Below, piece by piece: positions 1 through 8,746 of a stretch of DNA of 63,671 nt. The DNA is from CAYNVS01 sp964400725. Lineage in GTDB: Bacteria > Myxococcota_A > SURF-8 > CAYNVS01. Position numbers and translations under genes: made by a program. The DNA is taken from assembly GCA_964400725.1 (NCBI GenBank), contig CAYNVS010000017.1, positions 1-63,671 of the forward strand. Direction: 5' to 3'. The notes beneath the pieces were generated by a model. That model was not told where the DNA came from. It searched no databases and saw only the letters and a program-made list of their open reading frames with translations. Within the stretch, counting starts at the first letter, position 1; the number at the start of each line of letters is the position of its first letter.

Positions 1-2
1 AG

Positions 3-413
3 AAGGAAGACCTCGATAAAATTTTGAAAAAGGCGAACGAGACGCTGTTCAAGGGCGGAGTTCTTGAAGTGATGGCTTTGCGCGGCGGCGCGCCGTGGGT
101 TGAGAAGTACTTCGTCGTCGTGCCGGCGATTAAAGACATAGTGCAAAGCGATTACGCCGACATTTCAAACATTTTATCTTCCGTTTCCGAAACGAAACCC
201 ATGGCGGACATGCTGGCGAAAATGATTAAATCAGGCAAAACTCCCGCGTGGCAGAAGGCCGTAGCGATATTATCGCTTAAAAAACTGGGCGAAAAAAGCG
301 CCGTTCCCGCGCTGCTGGAAATCAAAGACAAAACAAAGCCGCAGTCGCTTAACTTTACGCTTGCGGAATTGGCCGACTCGGCCGCAAAAGAGCTGCAAGC
401 CAAAGGAAAATAA
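3..413 (+). CDS. 3' part of a HEAT-repeat-like protein (5' end outside window)
   Basis: The frame is open to the left edge (it continues upstream as KEDLDKI), so this is the C-terminal part of a longer protein; the TTG at 24 is probably only an internal Leu. About 137 residues are visible. They are alpha-helical, with a C-terminal motif of the type 'WQKAVAILSLKKLGEKSAVPALLEIKD' seen in HEAT/PBS-lyase-like repeats (Ala/Leu-rich paired helices). The protein probably serves as a protein-interaction scaffold, but the partner and the N-terminal domains cannot be seen. No C-terminal membrane segment is present. It is followed after 63 nt by a secreted small protein on the same strand. Confidence 0.6.
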   Translation, partial: KEDLDKILKKANETLFKGGVLEVMALRGGAPWVEKYFVVVPAIKDIVQSDYADISNILSSVSETKPMADMLAKMIKSGKTPAWQKAVAILSLKKLGEKSAVPALLEIKDKTKPQSLNFTLAELADSAAKELQAKGK

Positions 414-476
414 AGCCGCTTAAAGGTTTTGCAAAGATGAAAAATAAAAATTAAAAAAATTGAATAGAGGCTTGAC

Positions 477-863
477 ATGCGCGTCGAATTAGGTATAAAT
501 GCTTTTCTGTTCGTTCTTTGCAGTCTAATATTGGTTTTGACTACCGCTTCATTGGAAAACGCTTTCGCGGCGGGCGAAAAAGAATACATGGGAGTTAAAC
601 TTCCGAAGGAAGCATATCCTACGGACGACCCATGCCGATTTAAAGTTTCTTCAGGCAGAACTTTTCAAGAAGTCCTGAACTTCTTTAAAACGGCCTACAA
701 AGACGCCAAGGCGCGACAGTACGCAGCGACAACCAGTTCAAACGTCTCTGCTTGGCATATCGAAAGCGTTAATCCGGCAACCCAATGGGAAGGCATAAAC
801 ATCGTCCGCTACTCCGATAAAACGGAAATTTATATTATTAAGCGGGCGGAAAAGCGGAAGTGA
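477..863 (+). CDS. small secreted protein of unknown function
   Basis: 128 residues. The ATG at 477 follows AGAGG at a sensible distance. The N-terminus is a signal peptide: a hydrophobic stretch at about residues 8-28 ends in an AFA-A type cleavage site. The mature part is about 95 residues, has one Cys, is mixed alpha/beta, and contains 'GRTFQEVLNFFKTAYKDAK' and a strand-rich C-terminus ending in basic residues. I recognise no family. The stop codon lies only 14 nt before tRNA-Gln, so the tRNAs may be cotranscribed with this gene. The overlapping minus-strand frame (152-589) lacks coding character and is rejected. Confidence 0.7.
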   Translation: MRVELGINAFLFVLCSLILVLTTASLENAFAAGEKEYMGVKLPKEAYPTDDPCRFKVSSGRTFQEVLNFFKTAYKDAKARQYAATTSSNVSAWHIESVNPATQWEGINIVRYSDKTEIYIIKRAEKRK

Positions 864-877
864 ATCGAGGCTCTCGT

Positions 878-951
878 TCGGGGATCGTCTAACGGCAGGA
901 CTGCGGACTCTGGCTCCGCCAATCTAGGTTCGAATCCTGGTCCCCGAACCA
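878..951 (+). tRNA. tRNA-Gln (anticodon CUG)
   Basis: The full cloverleaf is readable. The acceptor TCGGGGA (878-884) pairs with TCCCCGA (941-947), followed by discriminator A and an encoded CCA (949-951). The anticodon stem GCGGA/TCCGC encloses the loop CTCTGGC, with anticodon CTG at 910-912. The T-stem CTAGG/CCTGG (one G-T pair) surrounds TTCGAAT. The sequence is close to canonical bacterial tRNA-Gln and decodes CAG. Confidence 0.97.
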
Positions 952-964
952 TTTTTTTATAGGC

Positions 965-1039
965 GGCCCCATCGTCTAGCGGTCAGGACATCGGGCTCTC
1001 AATCCGGAAGCGGGGGTTCAATTCCCCCTGGGGTCGCCA
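965..1039 (+). tRNA. tRNA-Glu (anticodon CUC)
   Basis: The acceptor GGCCCCA (965-971) pairs with TGGGGTC (1029-1035, one G-T pair), followed by discriminator G and an encoded CCA (1037-1039). The anticodon stem TCGGG/TCCGG has the loop CTCTCAA, giving anticodon CTC at 998-1000, which reads GAG. The T-arm GGGGG-TTCAATT-CCCCC is perfect. It lies 13 nt after tRNA-Gln and shares the terminator that follows. Confidence 0.96.
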
Positions 1040-1055
1040 ATAAGAAGTTTGCTTA

Positions 1056-1090
1056 GGCGTTTTCGAGAAATCGGAAACGCCGTTTTTTTT
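1056..1090 (+). terminator. intrinsic terminator of the tRNA unit
   Basis: The stem GGCGTTTTCG (1056-1065) pairs with CGGAAACGCC (1072-1081, one mismatch) and is followed by G and eight T residues. It lies 16 nt after the CCA of tRNA-Glu. Confidence 0.9.
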
Positions 1091-1301
1091 GCAAAAGAGC
1101 CGAAAAAAATTGTCGCATGTAAATATAAGTTTACAGTCGATTAAAACCCTACCGACAAACCAGTTCACGCGATATGATTTTGCTAATATATTAAATATGT
1201 TACGCATTACGCCGAATTTCGTCCTTTGGCATGGTTTTTGCTTTTTAAAAAGAGTTATAATATTTTTATTCAGCGGTTCCGAAAGGATAAAGGAGATAAC
1301 G

Positions 1302-3659
1302 ATGTCAAGATTAACCAAACAAACCATTACATTAGCGCTGGCGCTCTTTGCGTCCGCGTTTTTTGCGGCTGCTTTTTCGGGCTGCAACGAAAGCTCCGAA
1401 GTAATTATTATCGACGAGTGCGCCTCAAACAACGACTGCAAAGGCGGCAAGATATGCGTAGATAAAAAGTGCGTCGCTCAGCAAACCGACGGCGATACGA
1501 CAGACAACGCGGAGACGGCGGACAATTCCGAGAACGCCGATGTCGTCGATAATTCAGACAATCAGGAGGTTAATCCAGAGATTGAGCAGGCTGAACCGGA
1601 GCAAAACCAAGAATTTGAAGCCGAGGCGGAAGCCGAAACCGAACCAGACATCGACCAGTGCCAAAAGGACGAAGACTGCGCCGGCTGCGACGTATGCGCC
1701 GAGCTCAACGGCGTTAAAACCTGCCTGCCCACCCCCGGCGTTCCTACCTGCGCAAGCGACGCCGACTGCCCGACCAATTATATATGCGTGATGGGAAGCG
1801 GATCTCGTCCGCAATGCAGCTCGCAATGCGTTCCAAAAACTGAAAAAGGTTACAAACTGCACGAATGGGGCGTCAACACTCCCGCCATGACAAAAGGCTC
1901 CGAAGTGGGCGGCGGCCCGGCGCGTTACTGGGGAGCGGTTCCCGCCAAACCGGTTCTTTACGTTTACGCCGACGAGCCGATGGTAATCGACGTGGGCGTT
2001 AAATTTTCGTCCGGCATGACGACCGAAACTTGGCCTGAGCGCGATAACGGAACCGAGATTAACTGGAGCGGAATCAACGTATCCAAGGGAGTTTGCAATA
2101 CTACCCCCACTCCGCAGCCAAACGGCATGTATCCCGAACCGGACGACTTGGAAATATACCAGCTTCCGGAATGGGTCGTAGATTCCGCCGACTGCCTGAC
2201 CGTAGGCGAAACAGTAAGCAAGCTGCTGTTCTATACCGGCAAACTGACCGAGTACGTCCCGCCGGTAACCGGATATGTCGCGCCGCATATGACGATGGAA
2301 ACGCTGCCGTCTATAGATTTCTTCCTTAAAAACGAAGCGACGTTCGACGTAGGCAAGACTTTGTTGGTTTACCGCGATACGAAAAGCAAGTGCATCGATC
2401 CGTCTCTCTGCCCGGTTTACGAGGCGACAATCGCGTTCGGCGTCGTCGATTCGCTTGCCGCCGGACAATCCATAACCAAAACGCTGAATCTCATCGAACT
2501 CAAGAGCGAAGGAGAATACCAAGGCGTTACTCCGCCGAACGAATGGAATAAACTTTCCGCCGACATGGAAGCAATGTTGAAAGACGCCGGCCTTTTCGAC
2601 GAAGAGATTAAAGTTTTTATGAATACTTGGAAGGATATGTTCTTCGGCGTTCTGGGCGACGACGTAGCTTACACGATTCCGGGCTATGAAAACGGCGCCT
2701 TTATTATTTACCTGTGGCCGGGCTCGCACGCCGCCATGACGCTGCCTCTCAACCTTTCGCCGCTGCCCAAGGAGCTCAAGCGCGCCATCGTGCAGCATCA
2801 AAAAATCGGCTCGCCTCTTTCCTCTAAAAACGGCATGGTTTACGGCGTCGTAACCTTGGAAGAATACGCCGAAGACGAATCGCCCGTTTACGCCGGCCCC
2901 GCCGCCAACGCAAAAGTAACCGCATTGCAAGGCGAGGTCGAAATCGCCTCGACTACGACGGACAGCGACGGCAAATACGTAATGGAAGTCCCGCCCGGAA
3001 CTTATACTATAAAGGCGACGCGTTACGCATGGGAGGAACCGGGAGTCAAGGAAGGCGTAGTAGTCGGCGAAAAAGAACAGGTGGAAGTAAACCTTGTAAT
3101 AAAGTCCAACGCGATGGTTGACAAGCCGAACCTTTACTTGTATCCGACGGTTACGACGCAGGTAAAGGTAACGCTTGGCTTGAAAGAGCAATGCGAAGTA
3201 ACTAAGTCCGAGCCGCTATATACGGGCATGTGGGACGTAACGGTAGAGCCTTCCGGCCTTATCGACGGCAAATATACGTACCTCTTTTACGAGGCGGAAA
3301 TTCCGCATACGTACCCTATGAATGACGGCTGGTGCGTGGAAACTGCGGACGTGGAGAAGTTCTTTAAAGAGACGATGCTCGCCTACGGTTTCACCGACGC
3401 CGAAACGTTGGACTTCACCGACTACTGGAGCGTAAGCCTTCCCGGCGCGCTGTTTTACAGGGTTTACCCGATAACCGATCTCGCGGTTCTCGACTCGATG
3501 GTCGGGCTGAATATTTCGCCCGCTCCCGATATGCTGTTCAGACTTTGGTTTGTAATCGCGCCGCGAAACGAGTCGTGCTGCGACATGACGCCGCCGCAGA
3601 TAACGCCGATGCAGAGAACGGGCTTCAGCGCGGTCGAATGGGGCGTGATAATAAACTAA
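1302..3659 (+). CDS. large Cys-containing lipoprotein with carboxypeptidase-regulatory-like domain
   Basis: 785 residues from the ATG at 1302, chosen because GGAGAT lies 7 nt upstream and a signal peptide starts there; the frame is open further upstream to 1089 but runs into the tRNA terminator. The lipobox FSGC with Asn at +2 predicts an outer-membrane lipoprotein. Domain order: a Cys-rich segment ('CASNNDCKGGKICVDKKC'), an acidic linker starting at DGD, a second Cys-rich segment, an unknown beta-rich domain beginning 'KLHEWGVNTPAM', a carboxypeptidase-regulatory-like fold at about residues 540-600 ('TTTDSDGKYVMEVPPGTYTI'), and a C-terminal domain opening with 'KPNLYLYPT', a signature seen in uncharacterised secreted proteins. 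The substrate is unknown. A TATAAT at 1256-1261 could be the -10 box, but the -35 is poor. Confidence 0.88.
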   Translation: MSRLTKQTITLALALFASAFFAAAFSGCNESSEVIIIDECASNNDCKGGKICVDKKCVAQQTDGDTTDNAETADNSENADVVDNSDNQEVNPEIEQAEPEQNQEFEAEAEAETEPDIDQCQKDEDCAGCDVCAELNGVKTCLPTPGVPTCASDADCPTNYICVMGSGSRPQCSSQCVPKTEKGYKLHEWGVNTPAMTKGSEVGGGPARYWGAVPAKPVLYVYADEPMVIDVGVKFSSGMTTETWPERDNGTEINWSGINVSKGVCNTTPTPQPNGMYPEPDDLEIYQLPEWVVDSADCLTVGETVSKLLFYTGKLTEYVPPVTGYVAPHMTMETLPSIDFFLKNEATFDVGKTLLVYRDTKSKCIDPSLCPVYEATIAFGVVDSLAAGQSITKTLNLIELKSEGEYQGVTPPNEWNKLSADMEAMLKDAGLFDEEIKVFMNTWKDMFFGVLGDDVAYTIPGYENGAFIIYLWPGSHAAMTLPLNLSPLPKELKRAIVQHQKIGSPLSSKNGMVYGVVTLEEYAEDESPVYAGPAANAKVTALQGEVEIASTTTDSDGKYVMEVPPGTYTIKATRYAWEEPGVKEGVVVGEKEQVEVNLVIKSNAMVDKPNLYLYPTVTTQVKVTLGLKEQCEVTKSEPLYTGMWDVTVEPSGLIDGKYTYLFYEAEIPHTYPMNDGWCVETADVEKFFKETMLAYGFTDAETLDFTDYWSVSLPGALFYRVYPITDLAVLDSMVGLNISPAPDMLFRLWFVIAPRNESCCDMTPPQITPMQRTGFSAVEWGVIIN

Positions 3660-3684
3660 CTCATACGCCAAACTGAAATAAAAT

Positions 3685-3710
3685 GGGCAGGAATTCCTGC
3701 CCGTTTTTTT
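3685..3710. terminator. bidirectional terminator between convergent lipoprotein genes
   Basis: The perfect 18-bp palindrome GGGCAGGAATTCCTGCCC (3685-3702) is followed by seven T on the plus strand and preceded by an A-rich run, which gives a U-rich tail on the minus strand. It overlaps the stop codon of the minus-strand hydrolase. Confidence 0.88.
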
Positions 3711-5196
3711 ATTTAAACGGCAGTCCGCAGCCGCCGAACGCAGGCCAATCGTCCACCGGGCCGACGTACCATTTTACCTTGTCGAAGGGCGCGTACTGGA
3801 ATTGCGCCAAATACTGCATCGAATTCGCCGAATCGCGCAGATGGAAGTTGAACATCGCCGTCGCGTAGTGCTTTATGCTCAACTGCGCCGTTTCGTACGG
3901 AATGTTAATCTCGGGGTTGCAGCCGTCGTTTTTAATGTCGGGCGCGCCCTGCTGCTTTGGCATGTTGTCTAAATTAATCTCGCACATATCGCTGAAAGTA
4001 AAGTGTCCGCCGTTCGTAACTTCGTAAAGGAACTTGAAGGGCGACGCAATCGAACGGTAGCCGCAATACTGTTCTTTGTAACTGACGGTCTTGTCGTCGG
4101 TTCCGCTCATAATAAGCGCGATGCCGGCGTATTCCGTCAGCTTAAGTCCGGCTAATTGCAGGTAGTAGGAGTTCAGGACGGGCGAAAGCGCCACGGTATT
4201 GCGATAACGCGCCGGAGCCCGCGAATGCGTAAGCAATACGGTGAAGCCGCCGAGCGAATGTCCGCAAAGTCCGGCTTTCTCAAGTTTCATCGCGTTCTCA
4301 AAGAAGCCGCCGCTCTCTTCGTTCAACTCTTTCATGCGGTCGAATAAAAACGCCATATCCGTGGCGCGGTCGGCAATGGATGACGCCATATTTATGAAAT
4401 TAAAACCGTCGCGAATCATGTCCCATAGCGTATTGCCGGAGTGGTCGGCGGCGACGACTATATAGCCGTGGCTTGCAAGGTGGTTCGTAATGAAATTGTA
4501 CTGGAACCGCGCGCTGTAAGAGCCGTGCGAAAAGAATATCACAGGGTACGGCGCGTAGCGGACGTCCATCAACGAGTCGCGCACGGCCTTGGATTTGAAC
4601 AGACCGATGTCGGTATTAGCCAAATCCTGAGCCTTGTCGCCGAGATCGATGTTGGGATCGACCCCTTCGACCCGGACGTCGTAACTTACGAAAGTTCCGT
4701 CTTTGGCCGATTGAACCGCGGGATACCATATTTCCGTCCGCAGAAAGCGCGGCGGCCCGCCGATTGACTTCGGGCGCGTATCGTCGAAGAAATCGACGGT
4801 CTTCACTCCTACCGGAAACGGTCCCTCCTTCATCGGGTCGGGCGCGCTTACCGAAGAAGCCGGCTCGAACGGAAGTTCGTCGTCCGCCTCTTCTTCCGTT
4901 ATTTCCTCTTCCAATTCTTCCTGCGCGGCCTCTTCAGTCTGCGTTTCGTCTTCGAACGCAGCCTCTTCATCGTACTCAGAGGCAGGAGCCTCCTCGATAA
5001 ATTCTTCTTCCTGCGCGGCTTCCGGTTCTTCTTCCTCAAGCGTCTCGTCTTCGCCCGCCAACTCCTCGTCTCCAAGTTTATTCGCCGTTGAGGAGGTCGA
5101 GCATCCGGCAAAAGTTACCGCAACCGCCGATAAAAGAAAAATAAACAAGCCGCGCCGCGCCCCTTTGAAAAAGTTTATTAAATTTATAATCTTCAT
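3709..5196 (-). CDS. alpha/beta-hydrolase lipoprotein, PAF-acetylhydrolase/dienelactone-hydrolase type
   Basis: 495 residues. A hydrophobic signal segment ends at the lipobox FAGC with Ser at +2. Residues about 40-110 are an extremely Glu-rich linker. The rest is a hydrolase resembling platelet-activating-factor acetylhydrolase type II: the oxyanion-region motif 'FFSHGSYSARF', the nucleophile elbow GHSLGG near residue 315, the acid in 'SGTDDKTV' and the histidine in 'NGGHFTF'. All triad residues are present, so it should be an active surface esterase or lipase; the substrate is unknown. 'ADHSGNTLWD' is typical of this subgroup. It is divergent from the histidine kinase and convergent with the preceding lipoprotein. 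Confidence 0.88.
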   Translation of the reverse strand: MKIINLINFFKGARRGLFIFLLSAVAVTFAGCSTSSTANKLGDEELAGEDETLEEEEPEAAQEEEFIEEAPASEYDEEAAFEDETQTEEAAQEELEEEITEEEADDELPFEPASSVSAPDPMKEGPFPVGVKTVDFFDDTRPKSIGGPPRFLRTEIWYPAVQSAKDGTFVSYDVRVEGVDPNIDLGDKAQDLANTDIGLFKSKAVRDSLMDVRYAPYPVIFFSHGSYSARFQYNFITNHLASHGYIVVAADHSGNTLWDMIRDGFNFINMASSIADRATDMAFLFDRMKELNEESGGFFENAMKLEKAGLCGHSLGGFTVLLTHSRAPARYRNTVALSPVLNSYYLQLAGLKLTEYAGIALIMSGTDDKTVSYKEQYCGYRSIASPFKFLYEVTNGGHFTFSDMCEINLDNMPKQQGAPDIKNDGCNPEINIPYETAQLSIKHYATAMFNFHLRDSANSMQYLAQFQYAPFDKVKWYVGPVDDWPAFGGCGLPFK

Positions 5197-5277
5197 AAAA
5201 TATTATTAACACAAATTTAAAGCGAAGTAAAGCGCGCGCTCTTTTAAAATGCGCAATAAATTAATATTTTAAAAAGT

Positions 5278-5306
5278 TTGACCTGCATATATTCGGTTAG
5301 TATAAT
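5278..5306 (+). promoter_or_regulatory. RpoD-type promoter of the hybrid histidine kinase
   Basis: TTGACC at 5278-5283, a 17-nt spacer and a perfect TATAAT at 5301-5306. It lies 56 nt before the kinase start. The early transcript contains AAGGAA followed by a three-codon frame (ATG TAT TTA TAA, 5326-5337), which I do not call as a gene. Confidence 0.8.
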
Positions 5307-5361
5307 TTTAAAGGAACTGGAAATTATGTATTTATAAATTATAATTTGGATAAAATTTGGA

Positions 5362-8300
5362 ATGGACTATTCTTTTTCCTTCGACTCGTTCCTTCAGGTC
5401 TTCGAAAACATAGAAGACGCCGTCGTTACGACAAATTCCGAATACGTCGTAACTTCATGGAACAGAGCGGCGGAAAGAATTTACGGTCTGACTGATAAAG
5501 AAGCCGTCGGACGACCCGTGCAGGACATAATCAATTTCAACTACACGAAAATTCCTTTTTCAAAAATAGTCGAACAGCTTAAAAATAAAGGCGGATGGCG
5601 CGGCGAAATAGAGCATAAGGCGCCCGACCATCAAGACGTATGGCTGGATTTGTCAGTCAGCCTGTTGATTATACCGGAAGTCGGCCCGTGCGGCACAATA
5701 TCAATCGCCAAAGACATAACGCAGCGAAAGGAGGCCGAGCGCCAGATTAAAGCGTTAAACGAAACGCTGGACAACAAAGTCGCCGAGCGCACGGCGCAGC
5801 TTGAAAAAACCAACGCGGCGTTAAAGGAAGAAATAAAGGAAAGAAAAAAAGCGGAGGAAACGCTGAGAGAACGCGAAAAAATGTATCGAGTTCTAACTGA
5901 AAATTCCTCCGATTTGATTTGGATGATAAATCTCGACGGCAGTTTCATATACGTTTCCCCCAATACGCCCAAGCTGTCGGGTTATACGCTGGAAGAATAC
6001 GCGCAAATGCGGGTCTGGGATTTAATGACGCCGGAAAGCTCTTCCGCAATAAGCGCGGTAATTTTAAACGCTCTTAAAAATCCGAAAAACTTAGGGCTTC
6101 GCCCGCACCGCTTTCAAGCTATGCACCTGCGCAAAAACGGCGAAACATTTCCCGTTGAAATCATCGCGTCGTGGATGCTTGACGACGCCGGGAGGCCGAT
6201 AGGCATTCAGGGAAGCACGAGAGATATTTCGGACAGATTTTACGCCGAGGAAAAGCTGCGGGAATCTCAGCGGCTGTTATCGGATATAATCGACTTTCTC
6301 CCCGACGCTACGCTTGTCGTTGACGCGGACGGAATTGTTATAGCGTGGAACAAAGCGATTGAAGTTATGACCGGCGTTAAAGCCGAAACTATGCTCGGCA
6401 AAGGAAACCGCGAGTACGCGCTCCCGTTTTACGGAGAAAGGCGCCCCATTCTAATAGATCTCGCGCTCCATCCCGACCCGGCGACCGAATCTCTCTATGC
6501 CAGCATAAGCAGACATGGAGACTTCCTGACCGGAGAGTCGTACATTCCTAAGCTGGGCGGAGGCAAAACATTTCTTTATGCGACGGCCGCGGTTTTAAGA
6601 AATTCCAAGGGAATAGTTACCGGCGCGATAGAGTGCATCCGCGATTCCACGGAAAGAAAACAAGCCGAAGAAGCCCTTAAAGCCAGCGAGAAAAAATACA
6701 GGGAACTCGCCGAAACTATGGGCGACGGGCTTTGCATCATTGAAGAGATGGAAATCGTTTACGCTAACAAATGGCTCTCTTCAATGCTCGGCTGGCCGAT
6801 TGAAGAGCTTATCGGAAAAAGCTTCGACCGCTTTATCGAGCCCGCTTACGTCGAAAACATCCGCGAACTGTTCGAGCGCCACATGGAAGGCGAAAAAAAC
6901 ATCGACTTCGTGGAGGCCGAGGCGCGAAATAAAAACGGAGACAAAATATACATCGAATTAAACTCGACGATAGTCGAGCACGAAGGCGTCTTTGCCCTGC
7001 TCGCGGTAATCCGCGACGTTACGAGCCGTAAAATGACGGAAGCGGCTTTGGGCGAAAGCGAAGAGAAATTCAGGGCGTTGACCGAAAACCTTAACGACGT
7101 AATAATCCGCTTCGACGGAAACTGTAAAATCCTTTACGCAAACCAAATAATCGAGTCTTACGCCGGAGTAAAGCCAGAAGAGATAACCGGCAAGGAAATT
7201 GAAGACGTCGGCCTTCCGGAAAATTTCGCATCTCAGCTCAAAGAAGCGGTGGTTGACGTTTTTTGCGCCCGGTCGATAAAACGAGCCGAGCTTGAGCTGA
7301 AAGACTCGCTTTACTTAGACTGGCTCATAATGCCCGAATTCGGAACCGACGGCTCGGTTTCTATCGTTACGTGCGCCGGACGCGACATTACGGAGCGCAA
7401 AAAGGTTGAGGAAGAATTAAAGAAGCACAGGGAAAATCTCGAAGCTCTGGTTAAAGAACGAACGACCGAGCTGAAAAAGGCGCACGATCAGCTGCTTCAC
7501 TCGGCAAAGATGGAAGCGGTCGGACAGCTTGCCGGCGGTCTGGCGCACGACTTCAACAACAACCTTACGGCGATTTTAGGATACGCCGAACTTATTTTAA
7601 GGGGCGAGCCGCCCGAAAGCGCCGCTGCAAAGTCGGCGGAAACGATTAAAAAAGCGGCTCAGCACGCGGCGGAGCTTACTCAGCAGCTTCTAGGTTACGC
7701 TCGCAAAGGAAAGCATGAAATCACCGGCGTTGACGTGCACGCAAAAATAAAAGAGGTCGTCGCGCTGCTGTCGCATACTCTTGATAAAAAAATATCAATC
7801 GCGCTTAACCTCGAAGCCGAAAACGCGGTAGTTATGGGCGACCCGATGCAGATACAGCAGGCTCTTCTCAATCTGGCCATTAACGGACGAGACGCAATGC
7901 CCGGCGGCGGCGAGTTGAAATTTGAAACGAAGATTGAATCGACCGACGAGACTATATGCGGCCATGCGCATAAAAACGAAGTCGGAGGCTACCTTGTTAT
8001 TAAAGTGTCCGACACCGGCGTCGGAATACCCGAAGAGATAAGGGACAGAATTTTCGAGCCGTTCTTCACGACTAAAAAGCCCGGACAAGGAACCGGCATG
8101 GGGCTCGCCATGGTTTACGGCATAGTTGAAAACCACGGCGGGCTTATACGAGCGGAAAGCGAGGAAGGAAAAGGCTCCAGCTTTATTATGACCCTTCCGC
8201 TAGGAGGCAAATACGCTTCATCCTCTCCGCAAATCGCCGCCGAACTTTCGGGCTCAGGCGCGATAATGATTGTTGACGACGAGCAAATAGTGCTCGACAT

Positions 8301-8625
8301 AGAGCGCGCCATGCTCAACGAACTCGGCTATCAGGTAATTTCCTTCGCGCGCGCCTCGGACGCGGTCGATTATTTTTCTTTCAGCCAAAACGACGTCGAT
8401 TTGGCGATACTGGACATGGTAATGCCCGAAATGGACGGAAGAGAATGCTATGCGGCCTTAAAAAAAATTAAGCCGGACGTAAAGGTAATTCTGGCAAGCG
8501 GTTACAGCATCGAAGGACGCATCAAGCAAATAATGGAAGAAGGCGTCGCGGCGTTCATACAGAAGCCGTTTACGATTGAAACCTTGGGAGCAAAAGTGAA
8601 AGAGGCGCTAGGCCGCGAAAAATGA
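5362..8625 (+). CDS. cytosolic multi-PAS hybrid sensor histidine kinase
   Basis: 1087 residues. No signal peptide or membrane segment is visible, so sensing is probably intracellular. Domain order: PAS (about 10-120), coiled coil, then four more PAS/PAC modules (about 170-300, 305-430, 440-555, 565-680; each ends in a PAC-like 'DIT/DVT..R' motif), a second coiled coil, HisKA with phospho-acceptor His729 in 'GGLAHDFNN', HATPase with 'NLAINGRDAM', 'DTGVGIPEE' and 'GQGTGMGLAM', and a C-terminal receiver with Asp1018 in 'AILDMVMPEMDG'. The AHDFNN box is typical of multi-PAS hybrid kinases in deltaproteobacteria. No response regulator or output gene is adjacent, so phosphotransfer partners are elsewhere. 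The start is supported mainly by the promoter at 5278; the Shine-Dalgarno is weak. Confidence 0.95.
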   Translation: MDYSFSFDSFLQVFENIEDAVVTTNSEYVVTSWNRAAERIYGLTDKEAVGRPVQDIINFNYTKIPFSKIVEQLKNKGGWRGEIEHKAPDHQDVWLDLSVSLLIIPEVGPCGTISIAKDITQRKEAERQIKALNETLDNKVAERTAQLEKTNAALKEEIKERKKAEETLREREKMYRVLTENSSDLIWMINLDGSFIYVSPNTPKLSGYTLEEYAQMRVWDLMTPESSSAISAVILNALKNPKNLGLRPHRFQAMHLRKNGETFPVEIIASWMLDDAGRPIGIQGSTRDISDRFYAEEKLRESQRLLSDIIDFLPDATLVVDADGIVIAWNKAIEVMTGVKAETMLGKGNREYALPFYGERRPILIDLALHPDPATESLYASISRHGDFLTGESYIPKLGGGKTFLYATAAVLRNSKGIVTGAIECIRDSTERKQAEEALKASEKKYRELAETMGDGLCIIEEMEIVYANKWLSSMLGWPIEELIGKSFDRFIEPAYVENIRELFERHMEGEKNIDFVEAEARNKNGDKIYIELNSTIVEHEGVFALLAVIRDVTSRKMTEAALGESEEKFRALTENLNDVIIRFDGNCKILYANQIIESYAGVKPEEITGKEIEDVGLPENFASQLKEAVVDVFCARSIKRAELELKDSLYLDWLIMPEFGTDGSVSIVTCAGRDITERKKVEEELKKHRENLEALVKERTTELKKAHDQLLHSAKMEAVGQLAGGLAHDFNNNLTAILGYAELILRGEPPESAAAKSAETIKKAAQHAAELTQQLLGYARKGKHEITGVDVHAKIKEVVALLSHTLDKKISIALNLEAENAVVMGDPMQIQQALLNLAINGRDAMPGGGELKFETKIESTDETICGHAHKNEVGGYLVIKVSDTGVGIPEEIRDRIFEPFFTTKKPGQGTGMGLAMVYGIVENHGGLIRAESEEGKGSSFIMTLPLGGKYASSSPQIAAELSGSGAIMIVDDEQIVLDIERAMLNELGYQVISFARASDAVDYFSFSQNDVDLAILDMVMPEMDGRECYAALKKIKPDVKVILASGYSIEGRIKQIMEEGVAAFIQKPFTIETLGAKVKEALGREK

Positions 8626-8653
8626 ATTTATACGGAAAAATTTAATTTTGAAA

Positions 8654-8682
8654 TTGACCGTCGAAAGGCTTTTTTTTAAAAT
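8654..8682 (+). promoter_or_regulatory. RpoD-type promoter of the Sel1 lipoprotein
   Basis: TTGACC at 8654-8659, 17 nt, TAAAAT at 8677-8682. It lies 64 nt before the ATG at 8747. Confidence 0.65.
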
Positions 8683-8746
8683 AGATAATTAAGTTGAGTT
8701 AAAGAACCTAATTTCGGGTTTAATTATTGAAAGAGAAGGATTGAAC

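Noticed and set aside
1089..1301. Upstream extension of the 1302 lipoprotein frame
   Set aside because: It starts within the tRNA terminator and lacks a Shine-Dalgarno; the ATG at 1302 has one and begins a signal peptide.
1554..3191. 545-codon minus-strand frame
   Set aside because: It mirrors the real lipoprotein gene, has no recognisable domain, and its Arg/Phe/Val-rich composition is typical of antisense shadows.
5326..5337. Three-codon frame (ATG TAT TTA TAA) after AAGGAA in the kinase leader
   Set aside because: Too short to judge as a leader peptide, and no attenuator hairpin follows it.
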